From positions 124,001 to 188,000 of the forward strand of contig JACKHP010000006.1 in the NCBI GenBank assembly GCA_020638905.1: DNA of 64,000 bases. The letters are read 5' to 3'. Under the pieces are notes generated by a model. That model did not search any database. It had not been told where the DNA came from and saw nothing but the letters and a program-made list of their open reading frames with translations. This DNA comes from Planctomycetota bacterium. Lineage in GTDB: Bacteria > Planctomycetota > B15-G4. This document shows positions 34,116 through 43,585 of the stretch, piece after piece (the stretch's first letter is position 1; each line of letters begins with the position of its first letter). A program made the position numbers and the translations under genes.

Positions 34116-35275
34116 TGTCCGTCCGTCCGTCGTCCCCGATCGCCCTGCTGCTCGCGCTCGCGCTGTGCGCGTGCGGCGACGAGCGTCCCGTCGAGACGTT
34201 CGATCCCGGGCCCGTCGAGGCCGCCATCCCCGAGGTCGTCTCGGCCCTCGCCGACGGACGTCCCGACCAGGCGCTCGAGCTCATCGCCGCGCGCCGACGG
34301 CAGCCCGATCCGCCCGAGGGACTCGACCTGTTCGAGGGCATGGCGCTCATCGACGCGGGACGTCCGGCCGAGGCCGAGGCGGCGCTCGCGCGCGAGCTCG
34401 ACGCGCGTCCCGGCAACGGACAGGCGCACATGCTGCTGGCCGAGCAGCTCATCGTGGCCGGACGCCTCGACGAAGCGCGCGCGCACCTCGAGCAGGCCGG
34501 TGCGCACGGCGCCGATCCGGTCTACCTCGCGCTGCTGCGCGGACGCCTGGCGCTGGACACCGACGACGACGAGACGGCCAAGCGCGCCTTCCGCGACTTC
34601 CTGCAGGGCGACCGCTACAGCGCGCGCGCGGCCGAGGCGCACCACGCGCTGGCCCAGATCGCCGAGCGCGAAGGCGACCAGGACAGCGCCGCGTCGCACC
34701 GGCGCACGAGCGAGCACCTCGAGCAGGTGGCGCAGTTCCTGAACCTGTACCGCGAGCGGCTCGAGGCCGATCCGGCCGACGTCGACGCGACCCTCGGCGT
34801 GGGCATGATCTACCTCGACCTGTTCGTGAACATGGGCGGCGAGGCCCAGATGAGCAAGCAGGCCGCGGCCGCCTTCCGGGCCGTGCTCGGGCGCGACCCG
34901 CAGAACGTCAAGGCGCTCTTCAACCTGGGCTTCCTGCGCTCGATCGAGGGCCGCTTCGAGGAGGCCGAGCACGACTGGGAGCGCGTGATCGCCATCGATC
35001 CCGGCCACTCGGGCAGCCTGCTCAACCTGGGACGACTGGCGCTCCGGAACGGCGCCCAGTCGGCGGCCGAGGGGCGCTTCCGCGAGGCCCTCGACGGGGC
35101 CGACGACGACGACGAACGCAGCCAGGCGCATCTCGAGCTGGCCACGCTGCTCGAGCAGCAGGGCCGGCTGGCCGAGGCGCTGGAGCACTTCGAGGCGGCG
35201 CTGACCCTGCGCCCCGGCGCGCCCCAGGACGTGCTCGACCACGTCGCGCAGCTCCGCGCCCAGGTCTCGGGCTGA
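34115..35275 (+). CDS. TPR-repeat lipoprotein
   Basis: A 386-residue predicted lipoprotein (signal ALLLALALCAC, lipidated C20) made of tetratricopeptide repeats. Examples are GRPAEAEAALARELDARPGNG, RFEEAEHDWERVIAIDPGHS and RLAEALEHFEAALTLRPGAP. It is coupled to the FG-GAP lipoprotein by a TGATG junction, so the two are probably made together and may interact at the outer membrane. That interaction is inference. Confidence 0.85.
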   Translation: MSVRPSSPIALLLALALCACGDERPVETFDPGPVEAAIPEVVSALADGRPDQALELIAARRRQPDPPEGLDLFEGMALIDAGRPAEAEAALARELDARPGNGQAHMLLAEQLIVAGRLDEARAHLEQAGAHGADPVYLALLRGRLALDTDDDETAKRAFRDFLQGDRYSARAAEAHHALAQIAEREGDQDSAASHRRTSEHLEQVAQFLNLYRERLEADPADVDATLGVGMIYLDLFVNMGGEAQMSKQAAAAFRAVLGRDPQNVKALFNLGFLRSIEGRFEEAEHDWERVIAIDPGHSGSLLNLGRLALRNGAQSAAEGRFREALDGADDDDERSQAHLELATLLEQQGRLAEALEHFEAALTLRPGAPQDVLDHVAQLRAQVSG

Positions 35276-35346
35276 GGTTCAAGCCGGGAGGCGTGGGACG
35301 ACGAAGAGGTGCGAGGCCGTCCGCCCGCAGCCTCCGGACCCACACC

Positions 35347-37167
35347 ATGCGCGTCTTTCTCCGCCTGCTCACCGCCACGGCGGTGCTGCTCCCGTTCGCG
35401 ACGTCGCTCGACGCCCAGGTCACCCCGGTGCAGATGGTCCGGCGCGGAGTCGTCCCCGCGGTGCCGCTCGAGACGCTGCCCGCCCTGCCGAAGTTCACCG
35501 CGTCCAGCCCGCGCACGACGATCGTGTTCGCCGACCGCGCCCCGGTCGGCGAACGGACGGGCGCGCTGCCCATCGAGCAGGCCTCCGCCGCGCTGCTGGT
35601 GAGCACGACGATCCCGTCGAGCGAGACGGGAACCGGCAAGCAGGAGCCGATCCAGTACCAGCTGCCGAGCTCTCCGAGCGAGTCGCCCTACCCGCTCATC
35701 GTGGCGTACCACGGCTTCGGCAACTCGGTCTCGACCACCGCGGCACAGACCGTGATCGACGAGTACTGCGAGCTCTACGGCTGGGCGTTCCTCGCGGTGA
35801 CGGGCATCGACGACAAGCTCTTCGGTTCGCCCGTCAGCCAGCAGAACACCGAGGCGGCCATCGAGTGGATGCTCGCGCACTCGGATGCCGATCCCGACCG
35901 CATCTACATGGTGGGCTTCTCGATGGGCGCCGGCGTCGTCACGAACTTCGCGGCGCGGCATCGCGATCCCGACGGCGTCATGATCGCCGCGGTCGCCACC
36001 GTCTCGGGCTCGTTCGACTGGACCATGTGCTGGACGATGGATCCCACGGTGCAGTCGTGGCTGCTCAACCCGTGGAACTTCGGCGCGTCGCCCGCGAGCG
36101 ATCCGTTCGCGTACCAGTTCTCGAGCGCGCTGTACTTCGACCCGAGCACGTACCCACCCGTTCCCGGGACGCACGACCCGCTCTACGCGATGGCACGCAA
36201 CCTCGTCGACACGCCCGTCTACGCGACGTGGGACACGGCCGACACGATCACGTACCTGCCCTCGCAGAACGCCGAGCTCGTCGCCTGGCTCGGTGCGCTC
36301 GGGTCGGTCGCGAGCCGCACGGTCTCGGACACCGAGGATCCGTCCAGCGGCGGGCCGGCCACCCACTCGTGGGCGGTGATGGACCCCGACGAGTTGTTCG
36401 GCTTCTTCGACGGCAAGTCCGTCGAGCGCCGTCCGGCCTCGTTCTCGGTGCTGGCCGAAGAGGACCGCGCGGTGTCGTGGATCGACCTCGTGCAGGAGAC
36501 GCCAGGGGCCTTCAGCGAGTTCGACGGCAGCGCCTTCCCGGACACCGGCACGCTGTGGGTGAACCAGTCCTCGAACCTCGCGTCGGCCACCGTCGACCTG
36601 GTCGCGGCCGGGCTCGACGGCGCCTCACCGCTGCACCTCCAGGCCGCCTCGACCGACGGCCTCGGCACCCGCATCGGACTCACCGGCCTCGCGCACTGGC
36701 CCGGCTACGCCCTCGACACCGGCACCGGCGACCCGCTCGACGGCCTCGAATGGGACGCCGCCACGCGCACGCTGTTCGTGCCCGTCCCTGCCTGGGGCGC
36801 GATCGACGTCGAAGTGCCGGTGACCCACTGGGGCGCGACGCTCACGGTGACGCCGGACCCCGTCGACCGCGGCCAGGACTTCAGCATGTCGGCCGCCGCC
36901 CGGCCCGGAGCCTCGGCCCTGTGGCTGATCCTGGGTCTGTCGGAGGTGGTCGTGCCCCTCGGCGTGGGCACGGTCTTCGTCCAGCCCTGGCCCCCGTCGC
37001 TGCTCCTGCCACTCCCGCTGGACGGCGAGGGGACGGTCTCGTTCAGTGCGACCATGCCCGACATGCCCGAACTCGAGGGCCTGCGCCTGCTCTTCCAGGG
37101 CGCCGTGGTCACGAGCGGGCAGGGCCTCACCGACCTCACGAACCCGGTGGCCCTCGACGTGCAGTGA
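35347..37167 (+). CDS. Secreted alpha/beta hydrolase with C-terminal beta module (paralogue A)
   Basis: A 606-residue protein with a Sec signal peptide (VFLRLLTATAVLLPFATSLDA). An esterase-type alpha/beta hydrolase domain has the nucleophile elbow GFSMGAG (S192), an oxyanion-type YHGFG, a likely acid Asp in TWDTADTITYLP, and a likely His in THSWAVMDP. It resembles polyhydroxybutyrate-depolymerase or feruloyl-esterase-like families. The C-terminal ~100 residues form a beta module (LLLPLPLDGEGTVSF, then LRLLFQGAVV) shared with the next gene and with the giant protein at 57724-60954. The substrate is unknown. Confidence 0.8.
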   Translation: MRVFLRLLTATAVLLPFATSLDAQVTPVQMVRRGVVPAVPLETLPALPKFTASSPRTTIVFADRAPVGERTGALPIEQASAALLVSTTIPSSETGTGKQEPIQYQLPSSPSESPYPLIVAYHGFGNSVSTTAAQTVIDEYCELYGWAFLAVTGIDDKLFGSPVSQQNTEAAIEWMLAHSDADPDRIYMVGFSMGAGVVTNFAARHRDPDGVMIAAVATVSGSFDWTMCWTMDPTVQSWLLNPWNFGASPASDPFAYQFSSALYFDPSTYPPVPGTHDPLYAMARNLVDTPVYATWDTADTITYLPSQNAELVAWLGALGSVASRTVSDTEDPSSGGPATHSWAVMDPDELFGFFDGKSVERRPASFSVLAEEDRAVSWIDLVQETPGAFSEFDGSAFPDTGTLWVNQSSNLASATVDLVAAGLDGASPLHLQAASTDGLGTRIGLTGLAHWPGYALDTGTGDPLDGLEWDAATRTLFVPVPAWGAIDVEVPVTHWGATLTVTPDPVDRGQDFSMSAAARPGASALWLILGLSEVVVPLGVGTVFVQPWPPSLLLPLPLDGEGTVSFSATMPDMPELEGLRLLFQGAVVTSGQGLTDLTNPVALDVQ

Positions 37168-37386
37168 AGTCCCTGCATCCGAGGGGGCCTCCCCGACGGA
37201 CCCTCTCCGGGTCTCGCCGCCCGGCCCATCTTGCGACTCGGAAGTCGCCTGATTCGAGCCAGGATGGGCTGATCCCGCACAAACTGCTTCTATGCGTCAT
37301 GATGGATACGGGATACGCTTTGCGCTACTGCCCGCACCCCTGGCCCCGACGCACACTCCTCCCGATCGTCAAAGGGCGTGCTCCCG

Positions 37387-39237
37387 ATGCGACACCCTTA
37401 TCTCCTTTCCGCCGTCCTGCTGCTGGCCCCCTCGGCCCCGAGCCAGCTCCAGTCCGGTCCCCTCTCGCCCGGCGAGATCCTGAACGCCGCCGACGAGGCG
37501 CAGCGGCAGGCTCGCATCGCGCTCACCGGTGATCTCGGCTTTGCGCCGCTGCCGCCCGTGCGCGCCGACAGCCCGAACGACACGATCCTGTTCGCCGACC
37601 GTCGTCCCGTCGGCCAGGACACCACGAGCTACGACTCGATCCCCGGCGGAACGTACGTCGACATCTTCGTGCCGAAGACGACCACCGGCACCGGCATCTT
37701 CGAGATCGCCAAGGCGATGCTGCCCTACGACTACGACGCGGGCGGCGCGCCGTATCCGCTCGTCGTGGCGTACCACGGCTTCGGCTCCTCGGCCGCCAGC
37801 GTCGCGACGCAGTCGACCATCGACGACGAGTGCAACGCGCGCGGCATGCTGTACCTGTCGGTCACCGGCATGGATGACCAGCTCTTCGGGTCTCCGCTCT
37901 GCCAGAAGAACACGCAGGCCGCGATCCAGTGGATGCTCGATCACTACCACGTCGACGCCGACCGCATCTACATGGTCGGCTTCTCGATGGGCGGCGGCAT
38001 CGTGAGCAACTTCGCCGCGCGCCACCGCGATCCCGACGGCATCATGATCGCGGCCGTGGGAACCGTCTCCGCCACGCTCGACTGGGCGCAGGAGTACAGC
38101 CTGGGCAACGCGACCATCCAGTCGTGGATGCAGAACAACTACAACTTCGGCGGAAGTCCGACGACGCAGCTGTTCGCCTATCAGCAGGCCAGTGCGCTGT
38201 ACCACGTGCTGCACAGCTACCCGCCGATGCCGGGCACGCTCGTCCCCGAGCTGTCGATGACGCAGAACCTGCTCGCCGTACCGACGTACATCACGTACGA
38301 CGTCGACGACTCGATCACCTACGTCCCGGTGCTCAACGACGAGCACGAGACGTTCCTGAGCGGCCTGGGCGTGGCGACGATGAAGCGCGTCCAGAGCGGC
38401 ACGCTCGATCCCGACAGCGGCCTGCCCGCGCCGCACTCGTGGGCCGTGCTCGACGAGACCGAGCTGTTCGACTTCTTCGACGGCAAGGTCGTCGACCGGC
38501 ATCCCGAGGACTTCGGAGCCCAGCTCGACCTGGGGGGCGCCGTCTCGTGGGTCGAGACCACGCAGCGCACGGCCGGCGTCTTCACCTACGTCGACGGCCA
38601 GAGCGATCCGGTCGGCAAGCACCTCACGCTCTCGAACGTGCAGAACGCGAGCCAGGTGTCCGCCGACGTCGGCCTGGCCGGCATCACGGGCACGCTGCCG
38701 GTGCGCGTCACGGCGACCTCGGCCGATGCCGGCGGCTTCCAGCTGCGCATGACCGGCTTCGGACAGACGCCCTGCTACGTCGTGCAGCACGGCACGAACA
38801 CGCTCGTGAGCTTCGACTCCGATCCGTCCACCGGCTCGCTCGTCGTGCAGGTCGGGCCGAACACGACGCTCGACCTCGACGTCGTCCACGACCCGAAGTG
38901 GACGACCGTCTACACCTCGACTCCCAACCCGGCGCCGCAGGGCTCGATGGCCACGGTGACCATCGACGGACCGCGCAGCAGCACTCAGGCCTTGTGGGTC
39001 ATCGCCGTGTACGAGATCCTGACGCCGGTCAAGGGCGTCACGATGACCGCGTTCCCCGGCACGCCCGCGATCCTGGTGCCGCTGCCTCTCGACGGGAACG
39101 GCGACATCACGTTCGGCCTCAACATCCCCGTCGACCCGCTGCTGGAGGGCATCCGTGTCCCCACCCAGGCCGTCACGATCGGGGCCGGAGGCGTCTTCGA
39201 GAGCGTCTCGAACCACTGGGCCCTCCGCGTCCAGTGA
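37387..39237 (+). CDS. Secreted alpha/beta hydrolase with C-terminal beta module (paralogue B)
   Basis: A 616-residue close paralogue of the preceding gene. It has a signal peptide (RHPYLLSAVLLLAPSAPSQ), the same YHGFG, nucleophile S200 (GFSMGGG), a DVDDSITYVP acid region, PHSWAVLDE His region, and a matching C-terminal module (ILVPLPLDGNGDITF). The ATG at 37387 is chosen; an in-frame GTG lies 9 bp upstream. The 219-bp gap before it has its own putative leader, so the tandem pair may be separately transcribed. Its 3' end overlaps the pseudouridine synthase ORF. Confidence 0.8.
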   Translation: MRHPYLLSAVLLLAPSAPSQLQSGPLSPGEILNAADEAQRQARIALTGDLGFAPLPPVRADSPNDTILFADRRPVGQDTTSYDSIPGGTYVDIFVPKTTTGTGIFEIAKAMLPYDYDAGGAPYPLVVAYHGFGSSAASVATQSTIDDECNARGMLYLSVTGMDDQLFGSPLCQKNTQAAIQWMLDHYHVDADRIYMVGFSMGGGIVSNFAARHRDPDGIMIAAVGTVSATLDWAQEYSLGNATIQSWMQNNYNFGGSPTTQLFAYQQASALYHVLHSYPPMPGTLVPELSMTQNLLAVPTYITYDVDDSITYVPVLNDEHETFLSGLGVATMKRVQSGTLDPDSGLPAPHSWAVLDETELFDFFDGKVVDRHPEDFGAQLDLGGAVSWVETTQRTAGVFTYVDGQSDPVGKHLTLSNVQNASQVSADVGLAGITGTLPVRVTATSADAGGFQLRMTGFGQTPCYVVQHGTNTLVSFDSDPSTGSLVVQVGPNTTLDLDVVHDPKWTTVYTSTPNPAPQGSMATVTIDGPRSSTQALWVIAVYEILTPVKGVTMTAFPGTPAILVPLPLDGNGDITFGLNIPVDPLLEGIRVPTQAVTIGAGGVFESVSNHWALRVQ

Positions 39238-40252
39238 CGACGAGCTCGACGACGACGAGGCCGATGATTCCCCCGAGGAGTCCGGCCTCGTCGAAGGCGT
39301 CTTCGAGGTCGACCGCGAGCATCAGCGGCTCTCGCTGCTCGACTTCCTCGACGTCCTGAGCGGGCCGGTCGACCGGCGCGCCGTGCAGGCCGCCGCGCGG
39401 GACGGACACCTGCTGCTCAACGGCGAGCCCGTGGGCGTGGGCGTCACCCTGCGCCAGGGCGACGAGTTGCGCGTCGCGGTGCCGCTCGAGTCGCTGCGCC
39501 GGCGCGACAAGACCCGCATCGCGGTGCTGTACCGGGACGGCGCCCTCGTGGTGGGCTCGAAGCCCTCCGGCCTTGCCTTCGACGCCGGGCGCCACGGCGG
39601 CGGCCGCAACGCGCTCGAGGCCCTGCGCGCCAGCCTCGACACGGAGGCCCGACCGCGCGCCGTCCACCGGCTCGACAAGCCCACCTCGGGCGTGATCGTG
39701 GCGGCGCTCGACAACGAGACCGAACGGGCCCTGCTCGACGCCTTGCGCGACGAGCGTGCCCACGTCGAGTACCTGGCCGTGGTGCGCGGACGCTTCCCCG
39801 ACGACGAGGGAGTGATCGACCTGCCCCTCGGCAAGCGCAAGAAGAGCGACGCGGTGCTGCGCCCCGACCCGCACCACGGCACGCCCTGCGCCACCGCCTG
39901 GCGCGTGCTCGAGCGCCTCTCGGGCTTCGCGATCCTGCGGCTGCAGCCTCGTCAGGGCGGACGCAGCCACCAGGTACGCGCCCACATGGCCTCGATCGGG
40001 TACCCGATCCTGTGCGACCGTGACTACGGCGAGGACGACCGGCTGCTCATGAGCCAGCTCAAGATCGGCTACCGCCGCAAGCGTGGACGCCCCGAGCGGC
40101 CGCTGCTCGAGCACCCGGCGCTGCACGCCCAGGCCTTCGTGCTCGACGACCTGCGCGTCGAGGCCCCCCTGCCCGACGACATGACGGTGCTGCTGGCGCA
40201 GCTCCGCCGCCTGCGTGGGCTGGGCGGCGAGCCCTCCGGCGACGACGACTGA
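39155..40252 (+). CDS. RluA-family 23S/tRNA pseudouridine synthase
   Basis: A 365-residue pseudouridine synthase. An S4-like RNA-binding domain (about 58-108) is followed by the RluA catalytic domain with D174 in HRLDKPTSGV and the later QPRQGGRSHQVRAHM motif. The only in-frame start is a GTG at 39155, so the gene overlaps the hydrolase gene by 83 bp. The first ~45 residues read through that overlap and are Ser/Asp-rich. Either the overlap is real or translation starts at an unusual codon. RluC/RluD specificity cannot be assigned. Confidence 0.88.
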   Translation: MSPPRPSRSGPEASSRASRTTGPSASSDDELDDDEADDSPEESGLVEGVFEVDREHQRLSLLDFLDVLSGPVDRRAVQAAARDGHLLLNGEPVGVGVTLRQGDELRVAVPLESLRRRDKTRIAVLYRDGALVVGSKPSGLAFDAGRHGGGRNALEALRASLDTEARPRAVHRLDKPTSGVIVAALDNETERALLDALRDERAHVEYLAVVRGRFPDDEGVIDLPLGKRKKSDAVLRPDPHHGTPCATAWRVLERLSGFAILRLQPRQGGRSHQVRAHMASIGYPILCDRDYGEDDRLLMSQLKIGYRRKRGRPERPLLEHPALHAQAFVLDDLRVEAPLPDDMTVLLAQLRRLRGLGGEPSGDDD

Positions 40253-40358
40253 CGACGGCCGACTCGGGAGTCTGCGCCGGAGCCCGGGGCCCGTGCCGCC
40301 GCCGATCGCACACGGCCGACGCGAGACGCCGACCACGCCCCACCGCCCGGTCGGGCGC

Positions 40359-40388
40359 TGGACATCGTCCCGCGGCGCCCCCTACAAT
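40359..40388 (+). promoter_or_regulatory. Sigma70-type promoter of rpmH
   Basis: TGGACA (40359-40364), an 18-bp spacer, and TACAAT (40383-40388), each five of six to consensus. It lies 59 bp before the rpmH ATG and is the best promoter match seen in the window. Confidence 0.7.
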
Positions 40389-40447
40389 GCGCCGCTCGCC
40401 CGAGTCCCCCGAGAACGACTGTCTCGGAGCCGTCCCCGGAGTTCGTC

Positions 40448-40579
40448 ATGACCAAGGTCAAGCTGCGCAAGAGCAACACCAAGCGGGCCCGTCGCGTGGG
40501 CTTCCGCACGCGCATGAAGACCGTGGGCGGGCGCAACATCATCCGGCGCCGGCGTGCGCGCGGGCGCAGCCTCGGCTGA
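40448..40579 (+). CDS. rpmH: 50S ribosomal protein L34
   Basis: A 43-residue, highly basic protein matching L34. The core SNTKRARRVGFRTRM then GGRNIIRRRRARGR aligns with the family's R-K-x-G-F-x-x-R-M and GRxxxxRRRAKGR blocks. GGAG precedes the ATG by about 8 bp. The usual partner rnpA (RNase P protein) and yidC do not follow; instead a terminator and a radical-SAM gene do. Confidence 0.93.
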   Translation: MTKVKLRKSNTKRARRVGFRTRMKTVGGRNIIRRRRARGRSLG

Positions 40580-40590
40580 CCGAGGTCTCG

Positions 40591-40611
40591 CGGGACGGCT
40601 CGGCCGTCCCG
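40591..40611 (+). terminator. Hairpin terminator after rpmH
   Basis: Perfect 9-bp stem CGGGACGGC (40591-40599) with GCCGTCCCG (40603-40611) and a TCG loop, 12 bp after the rpmH stop. There is no T-run. Confidence 0.6.
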
Positions 40612-40652
40612 GCCACGACGCCGCCGTTCGGCGTGGGAGCTCCATCGGGAGC

Positions 40653-42713
40653 ATGATCACCCGCCGTCCGCATCCCGACGCCCCCGAGCCGCTGCCGATG
40701 AGCGCGGCCGAGTTGGCGCGTCTCGGCTGGGACGCACCGGACGTGGTGCTCGTCTCCGGCGACGCCTACGTCGACCATCCGTCGTTCGCGGCGGCGATCA
40801 TCGGTCGCACGCTGCAGGCCGCCGGGTTCAAGGTCGCGATCCTGGCCCAACCCGACTGGAAGGACGCGCAGGCGTTCCGGTCGCTCGGCCGTCCCCGGCT
40901 CTTCTTCGGGGTCACGGCCGGCAACATGGACTCGATGCTGAACCACTACACGGCCAACCGGCTGCCGCGCAGTGACGACGCGTACTCTCCCGGCGGCCGC
41001 GCCGGACGACGTCCCGACCGCGCGACGAACGTGTACGCGCAGCGTTGCCGCGAGGCGTTTCCCGGCGTCCCGGTCGTCGCCGGCGGCGTCGAGGCCTCGC
41101 TGCGCCGGCTCGCGCACTACGACTACTGGTCCGACACGGTGCGTCCCTCGGTGCTCGTCTCGAGCAAGGCCGACCTGGTCGTGTTCGGGATGGGCGAGCG
41201 GCAGGTGGTCGAGATCGCGAGGCGCCTCGACGCGGGAGAGTCCGTCTCGGCGCTCACCGACGTGCGTGGCACGGCCTACCTGCTCGGCAAGCGCGCCACG
41301 CTGCCGCCGTTCGCCGCGTCGATGCTGTCCAGCGGGACGCCGTCGCCCGACGCGCCCGCTGCCGACGGCCCCGACGGCGCGAGCGTGCACCTGCCGTCGT
41401 TCGAGGACGTCAGCTGCGACGTGCGCGCGTTCTCGATCGCCACGCGCCTGATCCACCGCGAGACGAACCCGTTCAACGCCCGCCGGCTCGTGCAGGCCCA
41501 CGGCGACCGGCTGGTGGTGCAGAACCCGCCCGCGCTGCCGCTCTCCGAAGCCGAGATGGACGCGCTGTACGACCGTCCGTACACGCGCGCGCGGCATCCG
41601 TCGTACGGTGCCGACGAGATCCCGGCCGAGCGCATGATCGCCCAGAGCGTCACGATCATGCGCGGCTGCTTCGGCGGCTGCTCGTTCTGCTCGATCACCA
41701 CGCACCAGGGCCGCGTGATCCAGTCGCGCAGCCCCGCGTCGGTGCTGGCCGAGGTCGACCGCGTGGCGGCCGACCCGCGCAGCAAGGGCGTGGTCTCCGA
41801 CCTGGGCGGTCCGACGGCGAACATGTACACGATGCGCTGCACGTCGCCGGAGACCGAGGCGAAGTGCCACCGGCTGAGCTGCGTGTTCCCGTCGATCTGC
41901 CGGCACCTCGGCACCGACCACGCGCCGCTCGTCGACCTCATGCGCCAGGCGCGCGAGCGTCCCGGCGTGCGCCGCGTGCACGTCGCCTCGGGCGTGCGCA
42001 TGGACCTCGCCGCGCGCAGTCCCGAGTACCTGCGCGACCTGGCCGCGCACCACGTGAGCGGACACCTCAAGGTGGCGCCCGAACACGTGAGCGAACGCGT
42101 GCTGTCCGCGATGAAGAAGCCGCCGCAGGAGAGCTTCGAGCGCTTCGCCGAGGCCTTCGACGAAGCCAGCAAGGCCGTCGGCAAGGAGCAGTACCTCGTC
42201 CCCTACTTCATCGCGGGACACCCGGGCAGCGAGCTGTCCGACATGATCGAGCTGGCGCTGTTCCTCAAGGGCGCCGGCTACCGTCCGCGCCAGGTGCAGG
42301 ACTTCATCCCCGCGCCGATGGACCTCGCCACCTCGATCTGGCACACGGGCCTCGACCCGCACACGCTGCAGCCCACGCCCGTCGCGCGGCGCCTCAAGGA
42401 GCGCAAGTGGCAGCGCGCGCTGATGCAGTTCTTCAAGCCCGAGAACTGGTTCGAGGTGCGCGACGCACTCGTCGCCGCCAAGCGCGAAGACCTCATCGGA
42501 CACGGAGCCCAGTGCCTCATCCGTCCCGAGCCGCCGAAGGAGGCGCTCGAGGCCCGGGCCAAGAAGCGCGGCGCCGAGCTCGAGCGCTTCGTCCACGAGG
42601 ACGAGGCCATGGGACGCGACACGACGCGCGGCGCGCGGGGTCGGGCACCCGCCGATCCCGGAAGACGCCCGCGCCGCCGCGGCGGCCGCGGCGGCCGCGA
42701 CGGTCAGCGGTAG
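40653..42713 (+). CDS. YgiQ family radical SAM protein
   Basis: A 686-residue member of the YgiQ (UPF0313) radical SAM family. A cobalamin-binding-like N-terminal domain (VVLVSGDAYVDHPSF; GGVEASLRRLAHYDYWSD) precedes the radical SAM core with C339-x3-C343-x2-C346 (CFGGCSFC). The reaction is not known for the family. The C-terminus is a long low-complexity Arg/Gly tail (from about residue 660). Its last 10 bp overlap the convergent lipoprotein gene. Confidence 0.92.
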   Translation: MITRRPHPDAPEPLPMSAAELARLGWDAPDVVLVSGDAYVDHPSFAAAIIGRTLQAAGFKVAILAQPDWKDAQAFRSLGRPRLFFGVTAGNMDSMLNHYTANRLPRSDDAYSPGGRAGRRPDRATNVYAQRCREAFPGVPVVAGGVEASLRRLAHYDYWSDTVRPSVLVSSKADLVVFGMGERQVVEIARRLDAGESVSALTDVRGTAYLLGKRATLPPFAASMLSSGTPSPDAPAADGPDGASVHLPSFEDVSCDVRAFSIATRLIHRETNPFNARRLVQAHGDRLVVQNPPALPLSEAEMDALYDRPYTRARHPSYGADEIPAERMIAQSVTIMRGCFGGCSFCSITTHQGRVIQSRSPASVLAEVDRVAADPRSKGVVSDLGGPTANMYTMRCTSPETEAKCHRLSCVFPSICRHLGTDHAPLVDLMRQARERPGVRRVHVASGVRMDLAARSPEYLRDLAAHHVSGHLKVAPEHVSERVLSAMKKPPQESFERFAEAFDEASKAVGKEQYLVPYFIAGHPGSELSDMIELALFLKGAGYRPRQVQDFIPAPMDLATSIWHTGLDPHTLQPTPVARRLKERKWQRALMQFFKPENWFEVRDALVAAKREDLIGHGAQCLIRPEPPKEALEARAKKRGAELERFVHEDEAMGRDTTRGARGRAPADPGRRPRRRGGRGGRDGQR

Positions 42714-43585
42714 ATCGGCTCGTCGCCGAGCGCCGCGAACACGGCCGGCGTCCACGCGGAGACCCTGTCGAAGTCCGCGACGGTGGCGTCGTCGGACGAG
42801 AAGCCGCCGAGTTCACGGGACAGGAACGCCTCGCGCAGCGATGCGTCGAGGAACCGCAGTCGTCCCGCCGCGATCTCGTCGTCGAAGAAGCGCCGGAAGG
42901 CCGCCTCCGGATACGCGGGCACGATCACGTCGAACCTGGCCCAGCGCGTCCCTCCACCGTGCAGCGCGAGCAGTTCGCGCGCGAGGACCCAGGCCAAGAG
43001 GCGCGCGGAGGCATCCTCGCGCTCGGCGGGCACGTGGCAGTCGAGGGCCATGGCGAGACGCGCGAAGGCGCACAGGAAGGCGTCGCTCGGCAGTCGGCCG
43101 CGCTCGGCGAGCCAGCGCTCGCCGAGGATGCGCTCGGCGCGACCGACGAGGGTCCAGACGCAGACGCGCCGCGCGTTCGCGTCGCTCAGGCCGTCCGGTG
43201 CGCCGAGCTCGGCGAAGCTGAAGGTCCGGTCGAGCACCACCGCCGCGGGACGCCGCCCCTCGCTGGTGGGAGCGGGCGGGTCGCGCTGGATCTGTCGCCC
43301 CAGCACGATCCAATCGCGGACGATCTCGATGGGAGTCGGATCCCTGCCGCGCTCGAGCATCTCCCGCAGCGCGTCGGGGAGTTCGGGCGCGCCCTCGGGC
43401 GGCGGCGACTCCGAGGCGTCCCGTGCGACCTCGGCAGCCCCCGCGGCGTCGTCCGGAGACGCCGCCTGACGGTCGGGAACCGCCGTCGGACGCGGCGCCG
43501 CGCAGTCCGACAGCGCGAGCGCGAGGCACACCGAGGCGACGACCCCGCGCCATCCGACCCGCTTGTCCCGGCACCCGTGCACCAT
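42704..43585 (-). CDS. Hypothetical lipoprotein
   Basis: A 293-residue predicted lipoprotein (signal VASVCLALALSDC, C28) with an Ala/Pro/Asp-rich linker to about residue 70, then a helical globular domain. Recognisable features are only general: the helix-rich ARLLAWVLARELLALHGGG and AYPEAAFRRFFDDEIAAG. No family is recognised. It follows the sulfatase-fold lipoprotein at 43710-45266 by 124 bp and may be in its operon. Its 3' end overlaps ygiQ by 10 bp tail-to-tail. Confidence 0.65.
   Translation of the reverse strand: MVHGCRDKRVGWRGVVASVCLALALSDCAAPRPTAVPDRQAASPDDAAGAAEVARDASESPPPEGAPELPDALREMLERGRDPTPIEIVRDWIVLGRQIQRDPPAPTSEGRRPAAVVLDRTFSFAELGAPDGLSDANARRVCVWTLVGRAERILGERWLAERGRLPSDAFLCAFARLAMALDCHVPAEREDASARLLAWVLARELLALHGGGTRWARFDVIVPAYPEAAFRRFFDDEIAAGRLRFLDASLREAFLSRELGGFSSDDATVADFDRVSAWTPAVFAALGDEPIYR

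Noticed and set aside
40359..40579. Replication origin near rpmH
   Set aside because: rpmH is often close to oriC, but no dnaA, dnaN or DnaA-box cluster is visible here.
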